Positions 5,089 through 11,182 of a stretch of 11,182 nucleotides of DNA are shown piece by piece. A program made the position numbers and the translations under genes. The notes under the pieces were generated by a model, which saw nothing but the letters and a program-made list of their open reading frames with translations, made no database searches and was not told the DNA's origin. Location of the stretch: assembly GCA_947448095.1 (NCBI GenBank), contig CANFNN010000073.1:1-11182 (forward strand). Direction: 5' to 3'. Every line of letters begins with the position of its first letter. The first letter of the stretch is position 1. This DNA is from Bacteriovoracaceae bacterium. Its GTDB lineage: Bacteria > Bdellovibrionota > Bacteriovoracia > Bacteriovoracales > Bacteriovoracaceae.

Positions 5089-7482
5089 ATGTCAGAAAAA
5101 ATTAAAGTCATTCTAGGGCAACTTGGGTCCCCTAAAAGTACCAAGGTCAAAGATGTAAGGGATTATCTACGGGAATTCTTGGGCGATCCAAGAGTTGTGG
5201 ATATAAATCCTTTGCTTTGGAAGATCATCTTAAACCTGTTTATTTTGCCTTTCAGGCCTAAAAAGTCTGCGGCTCTTTATGCCCGGATTCTGGAAAAAGA
5301 TGGGTTTCCTCTGATTACCAATACGGAGAAAGTCGCCAAGGCCTTAAAGCCACTCTTGGACCCCAATTTAGAGCTGGATCATATCTTTTTACTCTCTCAT
5401 CCCAGAGCGAATGTTGTTTTGGATGCTTGGGAGCAAGAAGATATTTCCACTCGTGCCCAAAGAGTTTTGGTTTTGCCTCAGTTTCCTCAGTACTCAGAAG
5501 CCACGATTGGGTCTGTGGTGGATGCCCTGGCCGGTCAGTTTAAAAATCGTGTGAATATTCCTACTTTTTCTGTGGTCAGCTCTTACCACCGCTCTAAGGC
5601 CTTCATTGATCATTCCGCCAGAAAAATTGAAGAGTCGCTCAAGGCTCATCCTGACATTCAAGAATTGGTGATCTCTTTTCACGGAATTCCCTTGAGAAGA
5701 GTGCTTAAGAAAAAAGACGTTTATCTTTTGCACTGTTTAGAAACTTACGAACTCATTAAAGAGCAACTAAAGCTCACGATCCCTGTTTCGATGACTTTTC
5801 AGTCTCGTTTTGGTTCGGAAGTTTGGTTAGGTCCTTACACCGATAAAACGGTAGTTAATAAAATCGAAAATGGTGTGAAGAAAATAGCTGTTTATTGTCC
5901 AAGTTTTGTTGTGGACTGTCTTGAGACCACAGATGAAATTGGTCATGAGCTTGCTCATGAGGTCCAGGAAGCTGGTGGCGCGCTCGTGCATGTTCCGTGT
6001 GTGAACTCTGACCCCGCTTGGATTAAAGACTATGCTCATTTTATTAATGTTTATGCCAACGGCTCTGAGGTTGAGCGCCAAGACCTCTTCTATAAGATCA
6101 ATGCAACTCAAAGGTATGAATCAGTGATAAAAGAACAAACTCAACATGCTCCTGCTGAACTTCCTGTGGAATCGAAAAAAATATTAAAATTAATGTTTTT
6201 AACGATGTTCATGGATCTCATTGGCTTTTCAATCATCTTTCCTATGTTCCCAGCGATGGCCAAATATTATTTGAGTGTGGATTCAAATAACTTCTTCTTG
6301 AGTGGGATGATGAATCTGATTTCTAACATTCAATCCATTTCCACAGGATCAGGAAATGTTGGAATGAGTACCGTGGTTCTTTTCGGAGGACTCCTGGGTG
6401 CCCTCTATTCGTTGATTCAATTTATCGCAGCACCTTTATGGGGTGGGATTTCTGATCGCATTGGACGCAGACCCGTTCTCCTTATTTCTGTGTTTGGTTT
6501 ATTCTTAAGTTATGTCATTTGGTTTTTTTCAGGCTCATTTACTTTACTCATCATTGCTCGTGCCGTGGGTGGACTGATGTCAGGAAATCTTTCGATTGCT
6601 TCGGCAGTAGTGAGTGACATTACGGACGTGAGAAACCGATCTAAAGGTATGGCCTTCATCGGAATCGCTTTTGCTTTTGGTTTTGTTTTTGGTCCGGCCT
6701 TGGGTGGAATTCTCTCGATGTATAACCCTATTGCTCATCATCCAGAGTGGGAAGCTTATGGGATTAACCCATTTTCAGCGGCAGCAGGACTTGCGGCAGT
6801 ATTAAGTTTTATTAACTTTTTCACCATCTTTAAATATTTTCCTGAGACTCTCAATAAAGAGAAAGCTGCTGGTCATCCTCAGCGCAGTATTAATCCGATT
6901 AAGCTTTTTAAGCCACTTCCGATTAAAGGCGTAAATCTCACGAATATTAGTTATTTCTTTTTTATCACGGCGTTTTCTGGGATGGAATTTACACTGACCT
7001 TTTTGGCCGTTGAACGTTTAGGTTATTCTTCAATGGATAATGCCTACATGTTTATCTTCATCGGCTTTTTTATTGCGATGGTTCAGGGTGGATATGTTCG
7101 TCGTAAGGCGCATAAAGTAGGGGAACGTAAGATGGCGATGCAAGGTCTCGTCGCAATCGCACCAGGACTTGTTTTACTTGCCTATGCTCACTCACCACTC
7201 ATGCTCTATTCGGGATTATTTTTTCTCTCGGTTGGATCTGCAATGAGTATTCCTTGCTTAACTTCGCTCGTGACGTTTTACTCACCCGAGCACATGCAGG
7301 GTCAAAGTTTGGGGATTTTTAGATCCCTTGGATCCCTGGGCCGAGTGATTGGACCTATCTATGCTTCTTTGGTTTTCTGGCGATTTGGGTCCATGTTTGC
7401 GTACTTATCAGGTGCGGTATTAGTGTTTTTACCAGCATTTATCATTTCGAAGCTTCCTCCTCTGCCAAAAACTGACGAATAA
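5089..7482 (+). CDS. Ferrochelatase fused to a major-facilitator transporter
   Basis: One frame encodes 797 residues. Residues 1-330 are a full ferrochelatase, which inserts Fe2+ into a porphyrin in the last step of heme synthesis: LREFLGDPRVVD near the N-terminus, RVLVLPQFPQYS, catalytic His198 in SFHGIP (196-201), QSRFG (238-242), and CPSFVVDCLETTDEI (270-284) with conserved Glu. After a polar linker (about 338-364) comes a transporter with about 12 spans and the motif A-like GGISDRIGRRPVLL (452-465). This half resembles drug/proton antiporters of the TetA kind. Both halves look complete, with no stop or frame change between them and no Shine-Dalgarno before the transporter half. The ATG at 5089 is preferred over an in-frame GTG at 5071 because homology to ferrochelatases begins right after it; neither has a good ribosome-binding site. 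A membrane-tethered enzyme coupled to heme or porphyrin movement is inferred; the transporter's substrate is unknown. Confidence 0.9.
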   Translation: MSEKIKVILGQLGSPKSTKVKDVRDYLREFLGDPRVVDINPLLWKIILNLFILPFRPKKSAALYARILEKDGFPLITNTEKVAKALKPLLDPNLELDHIFLLSHPRANVVLDAWEQEDISTRAQRVLVLPQFPQYSEATIGSVVDALAGQFKNRVNIPTFSVVSSYHRSKAFIDHSARKIEESLKAHPDIQELVISFHGIPLRRVLKKKDVYLLHCLETYELIKEQLKLTIPVSMTFQSRFGSEVWLGPYTDKTVVNKIENGVKKIAVYCPSFVVDCLETTDEIGHELAHEVQEAGGALVHVPCVNSDPAWIKDYAHFINVYANGSEVERQDLFYKINATQRYESVIKEQTQHAPAELPVESKKILKLMFLTMFMDLIGFSIIFPMFPAMAKYYLSVDSNNFFLSGMMNLISNIQSISTGSGNVGMSTVVLFGGLLGALYSLIQFIAAPLWGGISDRIGRRPVLLISVFGLFLSYVIWFFSGSFTLLIIARAVGGLMSGNLSIASAVVSDITDVRNRSKGMAFIGIAFAFGFVFGPALGGILSMYNPIAHHPEWEAYGINPFSAAAGLAAVLSFINFFTIFKYFPETLNKEKAAGHPQRSINPIKLFKPLPIKGVNLTNISYFFFITAFSGMEFTLTFLAVERLGYSSMDNAYMFIFIGFFIAMVQGGYVRRKAHKVGERKMAMQGLVAIAPGLVLLAYAHSPLMLYSGLFFLSVGSAMSIPCLTSLVTFYSPEHMQGQSLGIFRSLGSLGRVIGPIYASLVFWRFGSMFAYLSGAVLVFLPAFIISKLPPLPKTDE

Positions 7483-7485
7483 ACG

Positions 7486-7502
7486 AGGGCACATGTTGCC
7501 CT
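7486..7502 (+). other. Short hairpin after the hemH fusion, possible weak terminator
   Basis: AGGGCA (7486-7491) and TGCCCT (7497-7502) pair around CATGT, just after the stop codon at 7480-7482. No T-run follows directly, so it is not a typical intrinsic terminator. It might protect the 3' end or work with Rho. Confidence 0.3.
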
Positions 7503-7528
7503 AAGAATACCCATTTTCTGCAATCGAA

Positions 7529-7568
7529 ATTCCCCTTTATACTTCTAGACAGAAGTATAAAGGGGAAT
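7529..7568. repeat. Perfect 18-bp inverted repeat covering -10 element and ribosome-binding site
   Basis: Arms at 7529-7546 and 7551-7568 are exactly complementary around a 4-nt loop AGAC. The left arm holds TATACT (7538-7543), usable as a -10 box; the right arm holds the Shine-Dalgarno AAGGGG (7560-7565) for the ATG at 7573. A transcript from that -10 would start near the loop (7550) and leave the site open, while read-through RNA from the upstream gene would fold it into an 18-bp stem. The DNA symmetry would also suit a dimeric repressor. Confidence 0.85.
7538..7543 (+). promoter_or_regulatory. Candidate -10 element of the glycine-rich protein gene
   Basis: TATACT matches five of six bases of the consensus. 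The best-spaced upstream hexamer (TTTCTG, 7515-7520) is a poor -35. It lies within the left arm of the palindrome, preceded by ATTCCCC as before the barrel gene at 987. Confidence 0.4.
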
Positions 7569-7572
7569 CTCA

Positions 7573-8703
7573 ATGAAAAAGTTTCTTATGGTCTCAGTCG
7601 TCCTAGCGAGTTCGCATGTATTTGCCCAAGGAGTTATCCCATCAGTGGATTACTCTCATTGTCAGCAGGCGATTGGTCTTTTTGGCCCACAATTAAATCA
7701 CAAAGGTGAATTTGCTGCTGGTCCTGGGATGCAGCCAATTCCAGATGTTAAATCAATAAATCTGCCTGGTGGGGAGAGCGAAACCACTTACACCTTCAAA
7801 GGCCAAATGCTTGGTCTGAATGGCAGGCCACAAGAAACAAAATATAAAGTGAAGAAAGACAAAAACGGAATTGTGACTGAGGTGAATACTGCTCAGGATA
7901 AGATAGATTCGCAAATTGTGAATAGTTATAAGCAATCAGCTTTATCTGGTGCCATCTATTCGGGAGTTGCTTTTGATGGATTTGCCTATGATCCAATGGT
8001 GATGGTTGGACCTTCGGCACCGGGCTCACAAATGGCGGGGGGACAGTATCTTCCTCTTAGTAAATTATCTAAGGAGCAGGCCAAACAATTTGGTGTTGAT
8101 CTGGAGGAGCTAAAAGCGCTCAAAAAACAAAAAAAACGTGATCAAAAATCCTTTACAAAAATTTCGGAAGGCTATTCGAAACTTTTAGAAAAATCTCACA
8201 TCATGATTCCCAATGGAGTTCAAGTGCAGATGAAAGTTGAGAATGGTGTTTGTAAAACTCAGCAGGTTAAACAAATTGTTTTTGATGCCAAGTTAAAACA
8301 AAATCAAGTGGGTCAGCAGTTCAACCATGAACGCTGTGAGAGTGTTTTAAAAATCCAACAAAAATATGAAAAACAACTCCAGTCATGCGCCAATACGAAC
8401 GCTCAGATGTTTAGTGAAATGAATTCTGATGGCGGAATGAATGGTGGTTATGCTGGCGGCATCGCTGGTGGTATTGGAAACGGTGGATACCCCGGTGCAA
8501 TAGGTAATGTTGGCTTTGGCATGGGCGGATTCGGCATTGGACTCATGAGCGAGCCTTTTCAGTGTCAACAGTACTTCGGAGCTATGCCTCAAGGTGGATA
8601 CGGAATGGAGTATGGTTCTGAGGGCGGCGCTGCGGGCGGCGGAGCGCGTGGATCTATGGGAGGATCTTTCGGGATTTCCAGCGGCAATGGTATTGGTTAT
8701 TAA
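7573..8703 (+). CDS. Secreted glycine-rich protein, unrecognised family
   Basis: The 376-residue product has a clear signal peptide (MKKFLMVSVVLASSHVFA, cleavage before Gln19) and no lipobox, so it should be periplasmic or exported. Residues 19-160 are of mixed composition with PGMQPIPD and YTFKGQM strand-like stretches. Residues 163-207 are Lys-rich and probably helical (KALKKQKKRDQKSF). Five Cys are present (30, 227, 255, 272, 331), an odd number, so one may be free or pair with a partner. From about 286 on the chain is low-complexity Gly with Ala, Met, Tyr and Ser (GGYAGGIAGGIGNGGYPG), ending in GIGY. Such tails occur in surface or matrix-forming proteins. I recognise no family. The AAGGGG ribosome-binding site is within the palindrome, and an intrinsic terminator follows 20 bp after the stop. 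Confidence 0.8.
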   Translation: MKKFLMVSVVLASSHVFAQGVIPSVDYSHCQQAIGLFGPQLNHKGEFAAGPGMQPIPDVKSINLPGGESETTYTFKGQMLGLNGRPQETKYKVKKDKNGIVTEVNTAQDKIDSQIVNSYKQSALSGAIYSGVAFDGFAYDPMVMVGPSAPGSQMAGGQYLPLSKLSKEQAKQFGVDLEELKALKKQKKRDQKSFTKISEGYSKLLEKSHIMIPNGVQVQMKVENGVCKTQQVKQIVFDAKLKQNQVGQQFNHERCESVLKIQQKYEKQLQSCANTNAQMFSEMNSDGGMNGGYAGGIAGGIGNGGYPGAIGNVGFGMGGFGIGLMSEPFQCQQYFGAMPQGGYGMEYGSEGGAAGGGARGSMGGSFGISSGNGIGY

Positions 8704-8722
8704 GTAAATAATAATTTATTCA

Positions 8723-8756
8723 ATTCCTCCTGGTTTAAATCAGGGGGGATTTTTTT
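8723..8756 (+). terminator. Intrinsic terminator that also contains the next gene's ribosome-binding site
   Basis: ATTCCTCCTG (8723-8732) pairs with CAGGGGGGAT (8741-8750; two G-U pairs) around an 8-nt loop, followed by seven T (8750-8756). The T-run ends immediately at the ATG at 8757. The only purine-rich site upstream of that ATG is the GGGGGG of the right arm (8743-8748), so termination and translation initiation are mutually exclusive on this RNA. Confidence 0.8.
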
Positions 8757-9383
8757 ATGAAATCATCTCTTCTTATTCTTCTTTTTTTCGTCACACTTTC
8801 GGCATGGGCTCAGAAGTCTTCTTCATTTAATGAGCTTTCAGCAATAAAAAAAGAAGGAAAGGACTTCGAGATCAAACTTCGCGCCGGCACAAGTGATGCT
8901 CTTGTGATGGCCATTCATGGTGGGACGATCGAGCCTGGAACAAGTGAGCTGGCAGATGCCACTGCGGGTGAAAAACATTCTTATTATTCATTTACGGGTC
9001 TTAGGGATGATTATGTAAGTCTTCATTTAACCAGCACTGAATTTGATGAGCCAAGGTTGTTAGTCCTTACCAAGCAGGCCAAGAACTGCTTGGGGCTCCA
9101 TGGACTAAAGGATGATCAAATTGATTTTTGCATTGGGGGGGCCAATGCAGAAAAGCGTAAGAGCTACTTTAAACTTTTGAGTCAGAAATTTCCCAAGTGG
9201 CGCACCTGTGAATTATGCTGTCCGCCTAACTTGGGAACAGCTTTAAAGAATGTCGTTAATCGATGCCAATCAGTTGGAGTTCAGATTGAAATGGGACAAA
9301 GCTTGAGACTAGAATTATTAAACAATTCGATTTTTTTAAAAGAGCTTTCAACCATGTTGCAAGCAGAGTTAGGCAAGAATTAA
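8757..9383 (+). CDS. Secreted poly-gamma-glutamate hydrolase-like (PghP/DUF867) protein
   Basis: The 208-residue product has a signal peptide (1-18, AWA before Gln19). The mature part shows the zinc-dependent poly-gamma-glutamate hydrolase pattern: MAIHGGTIEPGTSELA (51-66) with His54 and Glu59 as likely metal ligands, LHLTSTEFDEP (89-99), LGLHG (112-116) with His115, and VGVQIEMGQSLR (173-184) with Glu178 at the position of the family's GVQLE Glu. The family, known from phages infecting encapsulated Bacillus, is related to the M14 carboxypeptidase fold and cleaves gamma-glutamyl bonds. Six Cys (111, 125, 151, 154, 155, 170), including CELCC, fit disulfides in the periplasm and are unusual. 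The natural substrate is not known here: capsule, peptidoglycan peptides or tRNA/protein glutamylation products are possible. Its stop overlaps that of the converging peptidase gene. Confidence 0.78.
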   Translation: MKSSLLILLFFVTLSAWAQKSSSFNELSAIKKEGKDFEIKLRAGTSDALVMAIHGGTIEPGTSELADATAGEKHSYYSFTGLRDDYVSLHLTSTEFDEPRLLVLTKQAKNCLGLHGLKDDQIDFCIGGANAEKRKSYFKLLSQKFPKWRTCELCCPPNLGTALKNVVNRCQSVGVQIEMGQSLRLELLNNSIFLKELSTMLQAELGKN

Positions 9384-10297
9384 TCAACCGTCGGTTTCAT
9401 TTTGTGATCAACGGCAAAAATCACGGCATCCTTGAACAGCACCCAAAATTTTTCCGTTTCGGCCGGATTGGAATTAGGTAATTCAAGCGTATAAGTTGGA
9501 ATATGTTTTTCTTTGCCGGCCCAATTTCCGAGGCTTCCAGGGAAAATCGGGTAGTTTGAAACTTTATAACCCGAAGCTTTTTCACTCATCTGTTCTAAAA
9601 GTTTGCTCGCATTCTTTCCTGCCTCTGCTCTGAGCGAGGGCCCGTCATAATCAAGCAGAGTCAAAGGTGCATGGACGCTAATCACTTTATTTGGCTTATA
9701 GCGAAGAATCAGATTCATCTGAAAAATCGTTTCTTGTTCCGAAGCCGAGCTATGGCCTGGAAACTTTCTTTTATCACTTTTGAGATTTCTCTTCCAAAGT
9801 TTTATCGCATCAGTGCGCCAGTCGGCAGTAGGGAAGTTTCTATTCACATCCACGCCACGTCCATTGGTTCGTGTCGGTTTCGGAATGAAAAATGAGTCGG
9901 GTGCAACCAGAGGCACAACCACAATAAGCTTGTCATGGAAGGTATGGTTTTTTCTAAATTCGTTTAATAAATCCCAGCAGAATTTAACCGGAGTAATCTC
10001 GTCACCATGAACGCCACATAAGACGAGGGTGGTATTCTCTTGCGCCTTCAGCGAAGTCTCATCTCCAAACACGGTCCAAATAAGGGGAGTCCCCATGTGC
10101 GAATTTCGGATGTGATTCCAGCTATAGTTCTCACAATTGACGTCGCCCCATTTGTAATCGGTGAATTTTACGCCCAAGGTATCACAATACTTTTTTACCA
10201 CATCCGTTAAAGGGTACGTGACGCTTGGAACCTCAACTTGTGAGTGAACCGAAGTGATGATGCTGGCAAATAGCACGAAAAAGCGGAATAATGGCAT
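9380..10297 (-). CDS. Secreted M14-family zinc carboxypeptidase, MpaA-like
   Basis: The protein is about 305 residues with an N-terminal signal peptide (PLFRFFVLFASIITSVHS). Numbering from the ATG at 10297, the zinc ligands are His97 and Glu100 in GVHGDE and His209 in ISVHAPL. Arg153 in VDVNRNFPT binds the substrate carboxylate, and Glu272 in YTLELP is the general base. This set and the NRNFPT/FPGHSSASE segments are those of the MpaA subgroup, which cleaves gamma-D-Glu-diaminopimelate in murein peptides. E. coli MpaA is cytoplasmic, whereas this one carries an export signal, so it probably acts on periplasmic or external peptides. The ATG at 10297 is chosen over an in-frame GTG at 10303, which lies directly after a TAAAAT element. 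No Shine-Dalgarno is seen. It converges with the gamma-glutamate hydrolase gene and diverges from the ATP-grasp gene. Confidence 0.85.
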   Translation of the reverse strand: MPLFRFFVLFASIITSVHSQVEVPSVTYPLTDVVKKYCDTLGVKFTDYKWGDVNCENYSWNHIRNSHMGTPLIWTVFGDETSLKAQENTTLVLCGVHGDEITPVKFCWDLLNEFRKNHTFHDKLIVVVPLVAPDSFFIPKPTRTNGRGVDVNRNFPTADWRTDAIKLWKRNLKSDKRKFPGHSSASEQETIFQMNLILRYKPNKVISVHAPLTLLDYDGPSLRAEAGKNASKLLEQMSEKASGYKVSNYPIFPGSLGNWAGKEKHIPTYTLELPNSNPAETEKFWVLFKDAVIFAVDHKMKPTVD

Positions 10298-10304
10298 GGT
10301 CACT

Positions 10305-10314
10305 ATTTTATATG
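10305..10314. promoter_or_regulatory. Overlapping divergent -10 elements
   Basis: Only 24 bp separate the two divergent starts. The minus strand has TAAAAT (10310-10305) 7 nt before the ATG at 10297; the plus strand has TATATG (10309-10314) 7 nt before the ATG at 10322. Both transcripts may therefore be leaderless or nearly so. The plus-strand gene also has a close AAGG (10315-10318) that might serve as a weak ribosome-binding site. No clear -35 was found on either side. Confidence 0.35.
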
Positions 10315-10321
10315 AAGGTTT

Positions 10322-11137
10322 ATGAATAAACTAGTTATCATCACGAAAAACGAGAAGACATATTTTGTTGAAAGGCTGATTAAAGAGCTCGGCCAAAACG
10401 AGGTTGGCCTTTTTAACCCCTGGACGGATCTGATCTTACCAGAGGGCGAGCGCTACCTTGTTCGAACCACCGGAATTTATGGAAGTGATCTGGACTTACT
10501 CATGGCCGGAACTCTTCCTCCAGATAAGCTTATTAATCCAATGCTGGCCCTCAAAAGATTCAGATCAAAGTCCTCTCAATATACCTGGTTTGAGGAATTA
10601 GATTTTCCGGTCCTTCACTGGCTTCCTCTCCAAGGGACTGATGCGCTTACGATTGAGAAATTTTTTCGCTTATACCCTCGGGTTGTAGTTAAGCCTTTAG
10701 TGGGTCAGGGCGGCTGGGGAATCGAATCTCACACCTGGAGTACGTTTAAGACGTGGTGGAAAAAAAGAAAAGGCATTGATGAGAGTTATCTGATTCAGCC
10801 GTTGATTACCGGCGCCAGAGAGCTTCGCTATTTTTTTATTAAGAGTGAATTTTCAGTCACCTTAGAGCGAAAATCAAAATCAGGCATCGCTGCTAACTTT
10901 AAGCAGCAAGGGCAAGCTTCAGAAACTCAGCTGCCCTCAGAGTTTCAGGAAACGATTGATCAATTAATTGACAAGTCTGGTGCTCTTTATGGAGCGATTG
11001 ATCTGTTGATTGATGATGGCCGTCTCATCATTCTTGAGCTCAACACCGTTCCAGGGGTGGAGCAACTCGAGCAAGTCTCTGGACTTAATATTATTCAAAA
11101 GTTTCTAACTGCCAATTTTTTCTGCCATAAAGACTAA
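10322..11137 (+). CDS. RimK-like ATP-grasp ligase
   Basis: The 271-residue cytoplasmic protein has the RimK-type ATP-grasp layout. The N-terminal pre-grasp part is about 1-80. VVVKPLVGQGGWGI (121-134) follows with the ATP-binding Lys124 and a Gly-rich loop, then YLIQPLITGARELRYFF (156-172), GIAANFKQQGQAS (188-200, matching the NxxxGG-type region of RimK), and YGAIDLLIDDGRLIILELN (223-241) with metal-binding Asp227, Glu239 and Asn241. Family members form an amide or peptide bond through an acyl-phosphate; E. coli RimK adds glutamates to ribosomal protein S6, and relatives make amino-acid or peptide conjugates. The substrate here is unknown. Adjacent secreted glutamyl-bond and carboxypeptidase genes suggest glutamate-containing peptides, by context only. 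Confidence 0.85.
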   Translation: MNKLVIITKNEKTYFVERLIKELGQNEVGLFNPWTDLILPEGERYLVRTTGIYGSDLDLLMAGTLPPDKLINPMLALKRFRSKSSQYTWFEELDFPVLHWLPLQGTDALTIEKFFRLYPRVVVKPLVGQGGWGIESHTWSTFKTWWKKRKGIDESYLIQPLITGARELRYFFIKSEFSVTLERKSKSGIAANFKQQGQASETQLPSEFQETIDQLIDKSGALYGAIDLLIDDGRLIILELNTVPGVEQLEQVSGLNIIQKFLTANFFCHKD

Positions 11138-11141
11138 AGTT

Positions 11142-11182
11142 TTAAGCTCCCAAACCGATAAGCATGATGATTAATGTCCATA
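11142..11182 (-). CDS. Possible C-terminal end of a membrane protein gene (partial)
   Basis: On the minus strand an open frame enters from the window edge and ends in TAA at 11142-11144. The visible residues, WTLIIMLIGLGA, are hydrophobic as in a terminal membrane span. The stop would lie 4 bp beyond that of the ATP-grasp gene, in keeping with the tight convergent gene ends elsewhere in this window. The visible part is too short to assign a family or exclude chance. Confidence 0.35.
   Translation of the reverse strand, partial: WTLIIMLIGLGA

Noticed and set aside
6112..6190. The hemH-MFS junction as an artefact of a sequencing indel.
   Set aside because: Both halves are in the same frame with an ordinary linker and no leftover stop, start or Shine-Dalgarno from separate genes. 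Only an error removing a stop codon could explain it, which cannot be excluded from one sequence but is unlikely.
7486..7502. The 6-bp hairpin after the fusion gene as an intrinsic terminator.
   Set aside because: No T-run follows it, so it is listed only as a possible weak element.
8383..8592. A 69-codon minus-strand frame opposite the glycine-rich tail.
   Set aside because: Gly-rich codons (GGN) give stop-free antisense frames; there is no ribosome-binding site or plausible protein character.
8430..8700. The Gly-codon-rich DNA as a tandem repeat or CRISPR-like array.
   Set aside because: No fixed repeat unit or spacer is present; it is protein-level low complexity only.
10298..10303. A GTG start two codons upstream of the M14 peptidase.
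   Set aside because: It lies 1 nt after TAAAAT and has no ribosome-binding site, so the ATG at 10297 is more likely.

Overview
The window is a compact, moderately A+T-rich stretch of a Gram-negative bacterial chromosome. An outer-membrane barrel-like protein, several Sec-type signal peptides, a Tat component, a QueF of the short form and a MurNAc-6-phosphate-etherase/GCKR-like protein fit a proteobacterium-like lineage. The overall style (many secreted hypothetical proteins, tight convergent gene ends) resembles the Bdellovibrionota/Bacteriovoracales group. That placement is inference from gene content, not from a marker gene.

Left end (1-520): no large gene. It holds a strong promoter, a predicted small RNA of about 75 nt (88-163) ending in a very good intrinsic terminator, and a converging 42-residue single-span membrane protein gene (325-197, minus). 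The RNA folds into two hairpins that each present GGA in the loop. One matches the CsrA/RsmA binding consensus exactly, so a CsrA-sequestering sRNA is the leading interpretation and the most interesting element here.

Middle-left (517-5026): a small outer-membrane beta-barrel-like protein (minus), divergent from serA (D-3-phosphoglycerate dehydrogenase with ACT domain), whose end overlaps a converging DUF3592-like membrane protein gene. A 501-residue double-SIS GCKR/MurQ-like protein (plus) follows. It meets a short queF-tatA operon (minus; queuosine-pathway nitrile reductase plus twin-arginine translocase subunit).

Middle (5089-7482): one uninterrupted reading frame joins a complete ferrochelatase (HemH) to a complete 12-span major-facilitator transporter, an unusual fusion that suggests coupling of heme synthesis to tetrapyrrole or metal transport.

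Right part (7529-11182): a perfect 18-bp palindrome containing both a -10-like element and the Shine-Dalgarno sequence precedes a secreted, glycine-rich, unrecognised protein. An intrinsic terminator then runs directly into the start codon of a secreted poly-gamma-glutamate-hydrolase-like protein. Next come a converging secreted M14 (MpaA-like) carboxypeptidase and a divergent RimK-like ATP-grasp ligase. These last three form a plausible neighbourhood for making and cleaving glutamyl/peptide amide bonds. The last 41 bases probably carry the C-terminus of another membrane protein gene on the minus strand.

No tRNA, rRNA, CRISPR array, insertion sequence or phage module was seen.
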